From SYLG01 sp965226945 (lineage in GTDB: Bacteria; Planctomycetota; Planctomycetia; Gemmatales; Gemmataceae), in NCBI GenBank assembly GCA_965226945.1, contig OZ245717.1, positions 6,324,001-6,388,000 of the forward strand: 64,000 nt of DNA. Reading direction: 5' to 3'. Shown here in pieces: positions 1-8,005 of the stretch (the stretch's first letter is position 1; each line of letters opens with the position of its first letter). The notes below the pieces were generated by a model. It was not told the origin of the DNA and did no database searches. It saw nothing but the letters and a program-made list of their open reading frames with translations. Made by a program: the position numbers and the translations under genes.

Positions 1-1048
1 CGGCGAGCGGGTCGCGCACCCAGCCGATACGCGGATCGATCAGACCGCCGTTGCCTTCGCCGCCAATGCTCGCCTTGGTTTCCTTCATCATGTCGACGAC
101 ATTGGCCTCGCCCACGGGCGAGCGGTGCAGGGGCACTCCGGCCCGTTTGGCCGCTTCCGCGGTCAAACTTGAAGTCGAAAGGTTGATGACGACCGGTCCT
201 GGTTCCGCAAGCAGGCATTGCCAGACACCCAGCGCCAGCGTGTACTCTTCGCCGATGAAGTGGCCGCTGGCATCGAGTAAGGCCAGTCGGTCGCAGTCGG
301 GATCGACCACGAGCGCCAGGTCGACTTTTTCCCTGGCGATCGTGGAAGCCAGCCCTTTGAGGTTTTCGGCGGTCGGTTCGGGTTCGTGAAGGAAGTTGCC
401 GTCCGTGATACAGCCAACTGGGACTGTTTCGACGCCCAGTGCCTTCAAGAGTTTGCAGACCGCAGGTCCACCCGAACCGCCGTTGGCGTCGACCAGGATG
501 CGAAACTTGCGCTTGCGAATGGCTTCAGGGGCGATCAATTTCAGCGCGGCGGCGACGTGGAGGTCGATTGGGTCGGCAAGCCCAAGCTGGTGCGGCGTTT
601 GGACGCGGCCGCAACGATCCCAGGCGCGAATGCGCGGAATGGCGCTTTGAAATCGATCGGCGAGCACCTTGCCCGGGGCGGCGGGAAAGACGCGTCCTTC
701 GTGATGGAAGAGCTTCAGACCGTTGTAAGGCGACGGGTTGTGGCTGGCGGTGACCTGGATGGCCCCGGCCCCGCCATAGGCGCGGACCGCCACCCCGACG
801 GTTGGCGTGGGCACCACTCCCAGGTCGATGACCTGGCAGCCCTGGCCAGCCAGACCTGCCGCAGTGGCATGCCTGAGGGCTTCGCCGCTCTGCCGGCCAT
901 CCGAAGCGATCAACACTCTGCAGCCGGTTCCATGCGAGGCGGTGAGACTTTCGCCGAGCACCGCGGCGTAACCCAGTGCGGTATCGAGAAAAAGGGATTC
1001 GCCGACAATTCCCCGAATGCCGGAAACGCTTACGATCAACGCACTCAT
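1..1048 (-). CDS. glmM: Phosphoglucosamine mutase / phosphomannomutase family, N-terminal 349 residues (runs off the left edge)
   Basis: The minus-strand frame opens with ATG at 1046-1048 and stays open to base 1, so the gene is cut by the window edge. The product is an alpha-D-phosphohexomutase, which moves phosphate between C6 and C1 of a hexose phosphate; glmM-type members supply glucosamine-1-phosphate for peptidoglycan. The N-terminus carries SVSGIRGIVGE. The phosphoserine loop is TASHNPSPYNG with Ser102, the metal-binding loop is DPDCDR at 249-254, and the sugar loop is GGEGNGG at 329-335. Only the C-terminal phosphate-binding domain is missing. Substrate (glucosamine, mannose or glucose phosphate) cannot be settled from the motifs, so the symbol is provisional. 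The gene is divergent from the small gene at 1218. Confidence 0.88.
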   Translation of the reverse strand, partial: MSALIVSVSGIRGIVGESLFLDTALGYAAVLGESLTASHGTGCRVLIASDGRQSGEALRHATAAGLAGQGCQVIDLGVVPTPTVGVAVRAYGGAGAIQVTASHNPSPYNGLKLFHHEGRVFPAAPGKVLADRFQSAIPRIRAWDRCGRVQTPHQLGLADPIDLHVAAALKLIAPEAIRKRKFRILVDANGGSGGPAVCKLLKALGVETVPVGCITDGNFLHEPEPTAENLKGLASTIAREKVDLALVVDPDCDRLALLDASGHFIGEEYTLALGVWQCLLAEPGPVVINLSTSSLTAEAAKRAGVPLHRSPVGEANVVDMMKETKASIGGEGNGGLIDPRIGWVRDPLA

Positions 1049-1217
1049 GAAGCCTTTTCCCGATGAGATTTGTGAGGCCAAAAGTAGGGTGAAAACCGAT
1101 ATTTTAGGGGAGGGGAGAGATCTGCAAAAATTTTCCCGACTACCCTAACCAGAATCTCGTCTTGAAAACATATGATACTTTTGCGAAGAAAGCGTCTCCT
1201 TTAGGGAGGGTCCGCCG

Positions 1218-1637
1218 ATGGAGACCAAGGCCCAGTTTTACTTGGACTTCCTTCGTAATTTTGGTCTGGAGCCCAGACTGGACGATGATGGCGACGTTGT
1301 CTTTCAGAAGGATGGAATGGTTTTTGTCCTGATGGCGGAAGAACGAGATCCACGGTTTTTCAGGCTGCTTATGCCTGCATTTTGGAAAGTTGACTCAGAC
1401 CTCGAACGAGCCCGAGCCCTGGAAGCGATCAACGAAATCAGTTTGAAATACAAAATATCCAAACTTGCGATCGTTCGCGAACGGGTTGTGGCCATGGCCG
1501 AATTGTGGATGGACCTCAAGAGAGATCTTGCCGACGAATTCGACCGGATCACTTCGAGCTTGCACATCTCCGTCCGGCAGTTTTATCTGCGGATGATCCA
1601 TGGGATGGAGGTGGAGCAGAACGCGGGTGATACGTGA
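1218..1637 (+). CDS. Small YbjN / secretion-chaperone-like protein
   Basis: This is a 139-residue soluble acidic protein with no signal peptide or membrane segment. A purine-rich site (AGGGAGG near 1205-1211) precedes the ATG. The pattern of an N-terminal helix (FYLDFLRNFG), a strand-rich middle (DDDGDVVFQKDG, VFVLM) and alternating helices resembles the YbjN / type III secretion chaperone-like fold. That assignment is by reading only. Catalytic residues are not expected in such a fold and none is seen. It lies between the divergent mutase gene and a small downstream gene that ends at a strong terminator. The cellular role is unknown. Confidence 0.75.
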   Translation: METKAQFYLDFLRNFGLEPRLDDDGDVVFQKDGMVFVLMAEERDPRFFRLLMPAFWKVDSDLERARALEAINEISLKYKISKLAIVRERVVAMAELWMDLKRDLADEFDRITSSLHISVRQFYLRMIHGMEVEQNAGDT

Positions 1638-1706
1638 TAACGGTCTGAGATTTGCTTAAAGTGTTTTTGTTCTTCATTTCATAACGAGGAAAAGGGGGTG
1701 CTCACC

Positions 1707-1928
1707 ATGGCACGCGTGCTGATGTGGGAAGGGATCAATGCTACGGGCCGCAAGGTTCGCGGAGTCGTAGCCCTTCAAGAGGGACAGGAAGAAATCACAG
1801 CACGGCGCGAATTGGTTTGCACCAAGGGCAATGCCGCCACTCCGGTTCGCGTCCGCCGCATCATCCTGAAAGAACTTCCCGATCTCCCCGCCGGACCCAA
1901 CGGCGGATCCGAGGGGACTCAGAAGTAG
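1707..1928 (+). CDS. Small basic protein of unknown function
   Basis: The frame encodes 73 residues from the ATG at 1707. An in-frame GTG at 1698 would add three residues, but the AAGGGGG motif at about 1691-1697 is better spaced for the ATG. The stretch beginning MARVLMWEGINATGRKVRG faintly recalls the first segment of GspF/PilC inner-membrane pilus proteins (aromatic residue, then D/N-A-x-G-K-x-x-x-G). The rest of that family, including all its membrane helices, is absent. The C-terminus is Pro/Gly-rich (LPDLPAGPNGG). It sits 69 bp after the 1218 gene and ends 70 bp before a terminator, so it may be the last gene of that transcript. Function not assigned. Confidence 0.6.
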   Translation: MARVLMWEGINATGRKVRGVVALQEGQEEITARRELVCTKGNAATPVRVRRIILKELPDLPAGPNGGSEGTQK

Positions 1929-1998
1929 TTCCACGTAGGTCACGGGCAACTGCACCTGCATCAAGCAGGTTCGCCTGTTTCCTAGGCAAAGCTTAAAA

Positions 1999-2038
1999 GC
2001 AGGGCGTGAAGAGAAATCTTCATGCCCTGCTTTTTTTT
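1999..2038 (+). terminator. Rho-independent terminator
   Basis: A 14-bp stem pairs GCAGGGCGTGAAGA (1999-2012) with TCTTCATGCCCTGC (2017-2030), with one G-T pair and a GAAA loop. It is followed by eight T residues (2031-2038). It closes the plus-strand transcript of the two small genes upstream. Confidence 0.93.
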
Positions 2039-2094
2039 GCTTACCAGCTGGGTTAGACCGACGCATCGGCTCCCAAATAGATCGGAAATAAGCG

Positions 2095-2131
2095 AGAAGC
2101 CCTTCGAAGTTCAAAACTTCGAGGGGCTTCT
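2095..2131 (-). terminator. Hairpin, probable terminator of ilvB
   Basis: AGAAGCCCTTCGAAGTT (2095-2111) pairs with AACTTCGAGGGGCTTCT (2115-2131) with a single mismatch and a very short loop. It lies 85 bp past the ilvB stop codon and faces the terminator of the small genes, as expected for convergent transcripts. The T-run is weak on either side, so the assignment to ilvB is by position. Confidence 0.6.
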
Positions 2132-2215
2132 GTTGTTGTCTCTTTTATCGTTGTGAGACAGTGAGCCGTCTCAGTTTGTGCCTCTCATACGACCCTGAAG
2201 CAAAGGTCCTCGAGG

Positions 2216-3979
2216 CTAAACCTTGATGATGTCCTTGACCGTCTGGCCGGAAGGAATCATGGGCAACACATGTTCCTGGTAAGGAACCTGGACATCCAGA
2301 AGGAAAGGCCCCTTGCTCTCGATCATTTCGATCAAGGCTTCGTCGACATCGGCCTTTTCGGAAATCCGCCGGGAGTTGCATTTGAAGCCGCGCGCGATCG
2401 TGACGAAGTCGGGGTAGGGACCCTCGTCGACGCCCGCACCCAGGTAAGTGTGGCCGCGGTTGCTTTGGAAAAACCGATCCTCCCACTGCACCACCATGCC
2501 CAGGTGCTGATTGTTGAGCAGGAGCACCTTAACCGGGAGTTTCTCGGTGTAACAGGTGGCCAATTCCTGGATGTTCATGAGGAAGCTGCCGTCGCCATCG
2601 ATGTCGATGACGGTCGCCAGTGGATGCGCCGCCTGCGCGCCCATCGCGGCCGGAAGGCCAAAGCCCATCGTTCCCAGCCCGCCGCTGGTCAGCCACTTAC
2701 GCGGCTTGTTGAATCCAAAGTACTGCGCGGCCCACATCTGGTGCTGGCCGACGCCCGTGGCCACGATCGTGTCGTCAAGCAAGCCCCGCTCGCGCAGGAT
2801 TTCGTGAAGCCTCTTGATGATGAACTGGGGCAGAATGGCATCTTCGCGCTCGGCGAATTTGAGCGGCTCGTTCGTGCGCCATTCGTCGATCTGGCGCCAC
2901 CAGGACTTGAGGTCCTGCGTGACCGGTCCCGCGTTGGCGGGGCGCTGCTCGATCATCCGGTTCAGATCGGTGAGCGCTTGCAGCACATCGCCCTGAATCG
3001 GCAGCAGGGCCGGCTTGTTCTTGTTCAGCTCCGAAGCGTCGATATCGATGTGGACGATCTTGCCGTGCTTGGCAAATTCGCTCAGCTTTCCGGTGACCCG
3101 GTCGTCGAAGCGCACGCCCAAGGCCAGGAGCAGATCGGCGTCGTTGATGGCGTAGTTGGAATAGACCGTGCCGTGCATGCCAAGCATGTGCAGCGACAGG
3201 TAATGGTCGGCGGGAAAACCGCCCAGGCCAAGCAAGGTCATCGCCACGGGGATGCGCAGTTTTTCGGCGAAAATGCGCAATTGTTCGTGGGCTCCCGAGC
3301 CCACGACGCCGCCGCCGGCGTAGATGATCGGCTTGGAGCTGCCCTTGAGCAGTTCGATGACTTTTTCAAGCTCTTCGCGGGTGATCTTGCGGTTGGGGTT
3401 GTAGCCGGGCAGGTTCATCGGAGGATCCCAGACGGGAACGACCTTGCGCTGCTGCACATCCTTGGGCACATCGACGATGATCGGACCAGGGCGACCCGTG
3501 CCCGCGATGTAGAAGGCCTCTTTCATGACCCGGGTGATGTCTTCGGTCTTTGTGATCAGGTAGTGATGCTTGGTGATCGCCCGGCAGACTTCGACGATCG
3601 GCGTTTCCTGAAAGGCGTCGGTGCCGATGACCGGGGTGCTCACCTGGCCGGTGATCGCGATCATCGGGATCGAGTCCATCTTGGCGTCGGCCAGGCAAGT
3701 GACGAAGTTGGTCGCACCGGGACCCGAAGTCGAGAAGCAGGCGCTGATCTTGCCGGTGGAGCGGTAATAGCCCTGAGCCGCGAAGCCGCCGCCCTGTTCG
3801 TGGCGCGGAAGAATCGTGCGCAGCTTGTCGGAAACCCTGGTCAGCGACTGATGAATGGGCATGCTCGCGCCGCCCGGATAGGCGAATACGGTGTCCACCC
3901 CGTGGTTGAGCAGGCACTGGACAAGGATGTCCGCGCCGGACATGGGCTCAGCCGGGAGGGGGGAGTGTTGATTCGCCAT
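2216..3979 (-). CDS. ilvB: Acetolactate synthase, large (catalytic) subunit
   Basis: This thiamine-diphosphate enzyme condenses two pyruvates (or pyruvate and 2-oxobutyrate) in valine, leucine and isoleucine synthesis. From the ATG at 3977-3979 it is 587 residues, normal for the family. The catalytic Glu is in RHEQGG. The middle domain carries FSTSGPGATN and PMIAITGQV. The C-terminal ThDP/Mg motif starts GDGSFLMN and continues to LLLNNQHLGMV and WEDRFF, which are typical of true acetolactate synthases. The frame extends 14 codons upstream (to 4021), but that stretch lacks a ribosome site. No ilvN regulatory subunit is adjacent, so the partner, if any, is elsewhere. The upstream region shows no leader peptide rich in branched-chain residues. 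Confidence 0.95.
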   Translation of the reverse strand: MANQHSPLPAEPMSGADILVQCLLNHGVDTVFAYPGGASMPIHQSLTRVSDKLRTILPRHEQGGGFAAQGYYRSTGKISACFSTSGPGATNFVTCLADAKMDSIPMIAITGQVSTPVIGTDAFQETPIVEVCRAITKHHYLITKTEDITRVMKEAFYIAGTGRPGPIIVDVPKDVQQRKVVPVWDPPMNLPGYNPNRKITREELEKVIELLKGSSKPIIYAGGGVVGSGAHEQLRIFAEKLRIPVAMTLLGLGGFPADHYLSLHMLGMHGTVYSNYAINDADLLLALGVRFDDRVTGKLSEFAKHGKIVHIDIDASELNKNKPALLPIQGDVLQALTDLNRMIEQRPANAGPVTQDLKSWWRQIDEWRTNEPLKFAEREDAILPQFIIKRLHEILRERGLLDDTIVATGVGQHQMWAAQYFGFNKPRKWLTSGGLGTMGFGLPAAMGAQAAHPLATVIDIDGDGSFLMNIQELATCYTEKLPVKVLLLNNQHLGMVVQWEDRFFQSNRGHTYLGAGVDEGPYPDFVTIARGFKCNSRRISEKADVDEALIEMIESKGPFLLDVQVPYQEHVLPMIPSGQTVKDIIKV

Positions 3980-4004
3980 GGCAGAAACTCGCTGTCTATC
4001 CAAA

Positions 4005-4092
4005 GTTATGAAAAGCCACAAAAGGACACAAAGAGTTACAAAAGGTTACGAATCGCATCGAAAGGTAACGCAGGGTAACGCAAGGTAAAAAA
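4005..4092. repeat. Degenerate CACAAAAGG / AAGGTTACG / AAGGTAACG short repeats in the 3980-4350 spacer
   Basis: The 370-bp spacer between the divergent ilvB and ABC permease genes has no supported gene. Its ilvB-proximal part is a run of related short words: CACAAAAGG, CACAAAGAG, TACAAAAGG, TTACGAATCG, AAGGTAACG, AGGGTAACG, AAGGTAAAA. Copies are imperfect and 9-12 bp apart. A similar A/G-rich run is found at about 7010-7082. The rest of the spacer (4093-4350) must hold the permease promoter, but no convincing -35/-10 pair was seen. Confidence 0.6.
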
Positions 4093-4350
4093 ATTCACTG
4101 GGAAAGAGACTCGCTCATTTTAAGGGCAGGGCGAGGGAAAAGGTAGCGATTCGCCGCAATTTCCAACAGTCCTACCCCGTCCTGGTCGAATTGTTTCCAG
4201 GCGAATCGTCCATGTTTGGCAAAATGGGAGATCTGTTCCGGTATTCATGGGGATTTGGGGCGTCCTCTTGACGCCATGCCGTGAGAAATGGTACCCCTGT
4301 CCTGGTGCCGCGAACTGCAATATCCCGTCTTTGGGAGTCAGACTAAACCC

Positions 4351-5133
4351 ATGGTTGACTACATTCGGCAGATGTGGACCTGCCGCTGGTTCTGGTATTC
4401 CTTGGTGCGCATGGATTTGCGGTCTCGCTACCGTGGGTCGGTTTTGGGAATGGGTTGGTCCCTGCTCAATCCGATCGCCATGACGGTGATTTTTTGCACG
4501 GTTTTCGCCACCCTCTTGAATCAAGACATCCGCTTTTATGCCCCCTATGTCATGGCAGGGCTTGCGGTCTGGAATTTTCTGCTGCACTCCACGCTTGATG
4601 GCTGCCAGTGTTTTCTGAGAGCCGAAAGCTACATCCGCCAGTATCCGGCCCCCATGGCGATCTACCCTTTGCGCAATACCTTGTCGCACGGATTCCATTT
4701 CTGCCTGGCGATGGGCCTCGTCATGGTGCTTTCGCTGGCCCTACGAGGTTGGCCAGGCGTGCTGCCCCTTTTGAGCGTGCTCGCCGCGATGCCCCTGTTC
4801 CTGGTAAGCGGCTGGGCGGTTTCCGCGGTCTTCGGGTTGGCCAACATCCATTTTCGCGACACGCGCCATCTGTGCGAAATCGGTTTCCAGGTGCTCTTCT
4901 ATCTCACCCCGATCATGTACCCGGTTTCGCTTCTGGCCGAACGGGGACTCGGCTGGCTTGTCAGCCTCAATCCCGTTGTCCCTTACCTCGAATTGATTCG
5001 CCAGCCGATGCTCGAATCGCGCGTGGCCGATCCCACGGTCTGGATGGCCGTATTCCTCTCGACCACGCTGCTGGCGCTCACCGCCGGTTTGGCATTGCGG
5101 TCGCGGGAACCCAAGGTCATACTCTACCTGTGA
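4351..5133 (+). CDS. ABC-2 type polysaccharide-export permease
   Basis: This is an integral membrane protein of about 260 residues with six predicted helices, the layout of Wzm/KpsM/TagG-type permeases that export O-antigen or other glycans across the inner membrane. A cytoplasmic amphipathic start (RMDLRSRYRGSVLG) precedes the first helix, as in KpsM/Wzm. The C-terminal half has YLTPIMYPVSLL and LNPVVPYLELIRQP, which are typical of this family. ATG 4351 is preferred; the frame extends to 4288, but the extra residues do not look like a permease N-terminus. The partner ATPase follows 55 bp downstream. Confidence 0.88.
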   Translation: MVDYIRQMWTCRWFWYSLVRMDLRSRYRGSVLGMGWSLLNPIAMTVIFCTVFATLLNQDIRFYAPYVMAGLAVWNFLLHSTLDGCQCFLRAESYIRQYPAPMAIYPLRNTLSHGFHFCLAMGLVMVLSLALRGWPGVLPLLSVLAAMPLFLVSGWAVSAVFGLANIHFRDTRHLCEIGFQVLFYLTPIMYPVSLLAERGLGWLVSLNPVVPYLELIRQPMLESRVADPTVWMAVFLSTTLLALTAGLALRSREPKVILYL

Positions 5134-5188
5134 TTTTCTTCAGGATCATTCTCCTCAAGAATTCATTGCCGGCGCAGGGAGGCGCGAC

Positions 5189-5944
5189 ATGGCACGGGTG
5201 CTGATGGAAGATGTCAGTCTGACTTTCAGGGTGCGCCAAAACCAGGTGATCACCCTGAAGGAATTCCTCGTCGGGCAGATGTTCCGCCGCAGCGTCAATC
5301 CGTTCATGGAAGTCAAGGCGCTCAAGGAAGTGTCGTTCGAAGTGACCAAGGGGGAACGCATCGGCATCCTCGGCCACAACGGCGCCGGCAAGTCGACCCT
5401 GCTCAAAATGCTCGCCGGGATCTACCGGCCCACAAGCGGCAAGCGCACCGTCGACGGCAAAATTTCTTCTCTATTTGACATCCATCTTGGCTTTGAACCC
5501 GAAGCCAACGGCTGGGAAAACATCGCCTACCGTTCCTATCTGCAAGGCGAAACGCCGACGACCCTCAAGGACAAGGTCCAGGCGATCGCGGAATTCACCG
5601 AGCTTGGCGACTTCCTCAATATGCCGGTGCGCTACTACTCCGCCGGCATGCTGGTGCGACTGGCTTTTTCGATCGCCACGGCCATCGATCCGGAAGTGCT
5701 GTTGGTTGACGAGGTGCTTGCCGCGGGCGACCTATCGTTCCAACAAAAAGCGCTCAAGCGCATGCGAGAAATGATGAACCGGGCACAACTGGTCATCATG
5801 GTCAGCCACGATCTCAACTCGATCCGGGAACTTTGCACCCGGGCGATTTGGATGGAACGCGGCACCGTCAAGCAAGTTGGACCGGTTGCCGACGTCATTC
5901 GTGCCTATCATGACTCGGTCAAGGCTCCTGTCAAGGCTGCCTGA
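5189..5944 (+). CDS. ABC transporter ATP-binding protein, polysaccharide/teichoic-acid export type
   Basis: The 251-residue nucleotide-binding subunit (Wzt/TagH/KpsT class) pairs with the permease just upstream. Walker A is GHNGAGKST at 62-70. The signature is YYSAGMLVRL, which is the export-type variant of LSGGQ. Walker B is LLVDEVLAAGD, followed by the switch His in VSHDL. The first 45 residues before the core domain (LKEFLVGQMFRRS) are typical of this class, in which an N-terminal extension precedes the P-loop. There is no C-terminal carbohydrate-binding domain of the Wzt type, so substrate recognition probably lies elsewhere. GGGAGG upstream of the ATG supports the start. Confidence 0.93.
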   Translation: MARVLMEDVSLTFRVRQNQVITLKEFLVGQMFRRSVNPFMEVKALKEVSFEVTKGERIGILGHNGAGKSTLLKMLAGIYRPTSGKRTVDGKISSLFDIHLGFEPEANGWENIAYRSYLQGETPTTLKDKVQAIAEFTELGDFLNMPVRYYSAGMLVRLAFSIATAIDPEVLLVDEVLAAGDLSFQQKALKRMREMMNRAQLVIMVSHDLNSIRELCTRAIWMERGTVKQVGPVADVIRAYHDSVKAPVKAA

Positions 5945-5985
5945 CCGGTTCCGCGCCACATCTCCTTTTTCCCGAGTTGGCTCGA

Positions 5986-6990
5986 ATGTCGACCACCAAG
6001 TTACCCCCTTTGCGGTTTGTGCCCTGGGTCCGTCCCATGGTTTGGGGCGCGAGCAATTTGACTGGCTCGCTTGGCAAAGTTGCCGCCGCACCGGGAAACT
6101 ACGGCGAGTCCTGGGAACTGAGCGATCACCCTCAGCATGCGAGCATCGTCGCCAATGGCGAAATCGAAAAAGCCTATGCGGGCCAGAGCCTGCGCGATCT
6201 GGTCAGCCAGAACCCCGAAGCGATTTTGGGCTATGCCGACGCCGCCCACGGCGAACGCTTCCCCCTCCTTGTGAAATGGCTCGACGCGGCCGACTGGCTT
6301 TCGGTCCAAGTGCATCCCGATACTGAAGCGGTCAAGCGCCTTCTACCCGGCGAAGGGAGCAAGACCGAAGCTTGGTTCGTCATCAAGGCCGATCCGAAAA
6401 GCCGCATCTGGGCAGGACTCAAACCGGGCGTCGGCGAGGCCGAAATGCGCGCGGCGATTGCCTCGGGCAACAGCGCCGATTGCCTGCACAGCTTCACTCC
6501 CCAATCGGGCCAGTTTTTGTTTCTTCCCGCCGGCACCGTCCACGCCGTCGGCGGCGGCGTGCTCATGGCGGAAATTCAGCAGACTTCCGATGCGACCTTC
6601 CGCCTCTTCGACTGGAACCGGGTCGACGCCCACGGAAAATCGCGCCCGCTTCATATCGAAGAATCGATCGGTTCGGTGCACTGGGATAAAGGGCCCGTCA
6701 ACCCGATCACGATTCCCGGCTTTGGCACCTCCACCGAACCGCTGCACCTGGACCTATGCCACTGCCCGTTCTTTCGCCTTGCTTTTGAGCGCATTGCCCA
6801 GCCGATGAATCTGGGTGTATCGCTGGCGCCAAAAATCGTCATGGTCCTGGGCGGCAAGGGCCAGTTGCAAGCCGGCGGAAAATCCGATCCCTTGCGCCAG
6901 GGCGACACCTTCCTCCTGCCGGCCGAATGCGACCCGGTCACGCTGGTTCCCGATGGCGTGCTCGAACTCTGGATCGCCGCCACGAAGTGA
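5986..6990 (+). CDS. manA: Mannose-6-phosphate isomerase, class I
   Basis: This cupin enzyme interconverts mannose-6-phosphate and fructose-6-phosphate, linking glycolysis to GDP-mannose and glycan synthesis. From ATG 5986 it is 334 residues, similar to the short bacterial class. Zinc-site motifs are visible: LSVQVHPD (His), GEGSKTEAW (Glu) and PAGTVHAVGGG (His), followed by the diagnostic IQQTSDATFRLFDWNR. The frame extends three codons to a TTG at 5977. It sits 41 bp after the ABC ATPase in the same direction, which fits co-transcription and a role in supplying activated mannose for the exported glycan. Confidence 0.93.
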   Translation: MSTTKLPPLRFVPWVRPMVWGASNLTGSLGKVAAAPGNYGESWELSDHPQHASIVANGEIEKAYAGQSLRDLVSQNPEAILGYADAAHGERFPLLVKWLDAADWLSVQVHPDTEAVKRLLPGEGSKTEAWFVIKADPKSRIWAGLKPGVGEAEMRAAIASGNSADCLHSFTPQSGQFLFLPAGTVHAVGGGVLMAEIQQTSDATFRLFDWNRVDAHGKSRPLHIEESIGSVHWDKGPVNPITIPGFGTSTEPLHLDLCHCPFFRLAFERIAQPMNLGVSLAPKIVMVLGGKGQLQAGGKSDPLRQGDTFLLPAECDPVTLVPDGVLELWIAATK

Positions 6991-7009
6991 TTTTTTTAGG
7001 CAATCAGCA

Positions 7010-7082
7010 AAGTAGAAAAGCAGAAAAGACATCAACGCAAAGGCGCAAAGAACGCAGGGGCGCAAAGAAGATTTTTTTTGAG
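7010..7082. repeat. Intergenic A/G-rich repeat (CGCAAAG-type words)
   Basis: After manA the spacer 6991-7240 holds no gene. It carries a run of short related words (AGTAGAAAAG, AGCAGAAAAG, AACGCAAAGG, GCGCAAAGAA, CGCAGGGG, GCGCAAAGAAG) ending in a T8 run at 7072-7079. This resembles the run upstream of ilvB. Such CGCAAAG runs look like a dispersed intergenic repeat, but copy number cannot be judged from one window. Confidence 0.55.
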
Positions 7083-7240
7083 AAGTCGATATCGATAGCG
7101 TTCTGAGCGGTGCGGTTGGGCCGATTTTCGCGATTGCAACAATCGAGCGATTTGGCGGTGGATCGGGAAATTCGAGCTTCAGCTTCACCCCGAACAAGCA
7201 TGCCTCATGATCCCCATGGTGGACCTTTGCTGGGGAAACG

Positions 7241-7933
7241 ATGGAATCGCTGGAGCCAGGCATCGAGGAGTACCCCCAGGCCGTCGCGGCCTGGCTGGGA
7301 ATTCTTGGCGGCGAACCGAGCGATCAAGAAGATGCACTGAAACGATGGCGAGGCATGGTGGGGCGCTGGGCGCGTCATCCGGCCATGCGCCGAAAAGCGC
7401 TTTTGGCATTTTTGACCCCGCTGCTTGAAAAGGTGGAACAAGCGCTTTTGGAATGGCCCAGGCCGGTCGAGGCCAAGAACCCCAAATGGGTGAATGTCTG
7501 GCTGCAAATCCGCGAAGTCCTGGCGGACGACCCAGATCTGTGGCACCGCGGTGCGTTGCTCGCGCAGATGGCCGATCAGGGGGTCTGGCCGCCGCGCGAG
7601 CCTGCCCAACAACCGAAAGACATTCCGCCCGAAGCCAAGCCCGCTGGCCCGGCACCGGTTCCCAGCAGCCGTAAAACCGAAGCGATCCCTCCCACGGTTC
7701 CCTTACATGGGGTCGAAGAGGTGCGCGCTGCGGCGGCCCCCGTCAAGCAAGCGGCATCCAAGCCCGGCGCTGCCGCTTCGCCCCAGCCTGCATCGAGTTC
7801 CCCACCGCCGAGTCCCGCGACGCCTGGTCCCTCGGTGGAAGCCCAGGGGGGCGTGGCTCGCGTCGGTTTTCCGGTCAGGTCCATCAGGCGCATTGTGCGC
7901 GGCAGCGAATCTGGACCCCCCAAGTCTTCGTAA
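7241..7933 (+). CDS. Unknown soluble protein with Pro/Ala-rich tail
   Basis: This 230-residue protein has no signal peptide. Residues 1-120 are helical, Trp-rich and look folded (WLGILGG, WRGMVGRWARH, NPKWVNVWLQIREVL). Residues 120-230 are a low-complexity Pro/Ala/Ser linker that ends in a basic tail (RSIRRIVRGSESG). A GGGG at about 7231-7234 precedes the ATG. It lies between manA and a membrane glycosyltransferase on the same strand. I do not recognise the family. The architecture would fit an adaptor or scaffold, but nothing in the sequence proves this. Confidence 0.7.
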   Translation: MESLEPGIEEYPQAVAAWLGILGGEPSDQEDALKRWRGMVGRWARHPAMRRKALLAFLTPLLEKVEQALLEWPRPVEAKNPKWVNVWLQIREVLADDPDLWHRGALLAQMADQGVWPPREPAQQPKDIPPEAKPAGPAPVPSSRKTEAIPPTVPLHGVEEVRAAAAPVKQAASKPGAAASPQPASSSPPPSPATPGPSVEAQGGVARVGFPVRSIRRIVRGSESGPPKSS

Positions 7934-8005
7934 GCCGTAGCCAGAGCATCGTGCTCGGGTGAAGGAATTGATCCCGGTATCCGTTTGCGGGTATAGAGAG
8001 GGGGA

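Noticed and set aside
2270..4078. 602-codon plus-strand open frame
   Set aside because: It is the antisense frame of ilvB, with no ribosome site and no family motif; a result of high GC.
3980..4350. Leader peptide or T-box/attenuator for ilvB
   Set aside because: No Leu/Val/Ile-rich short frame and no terminator hairpin in the minus-strand leader.
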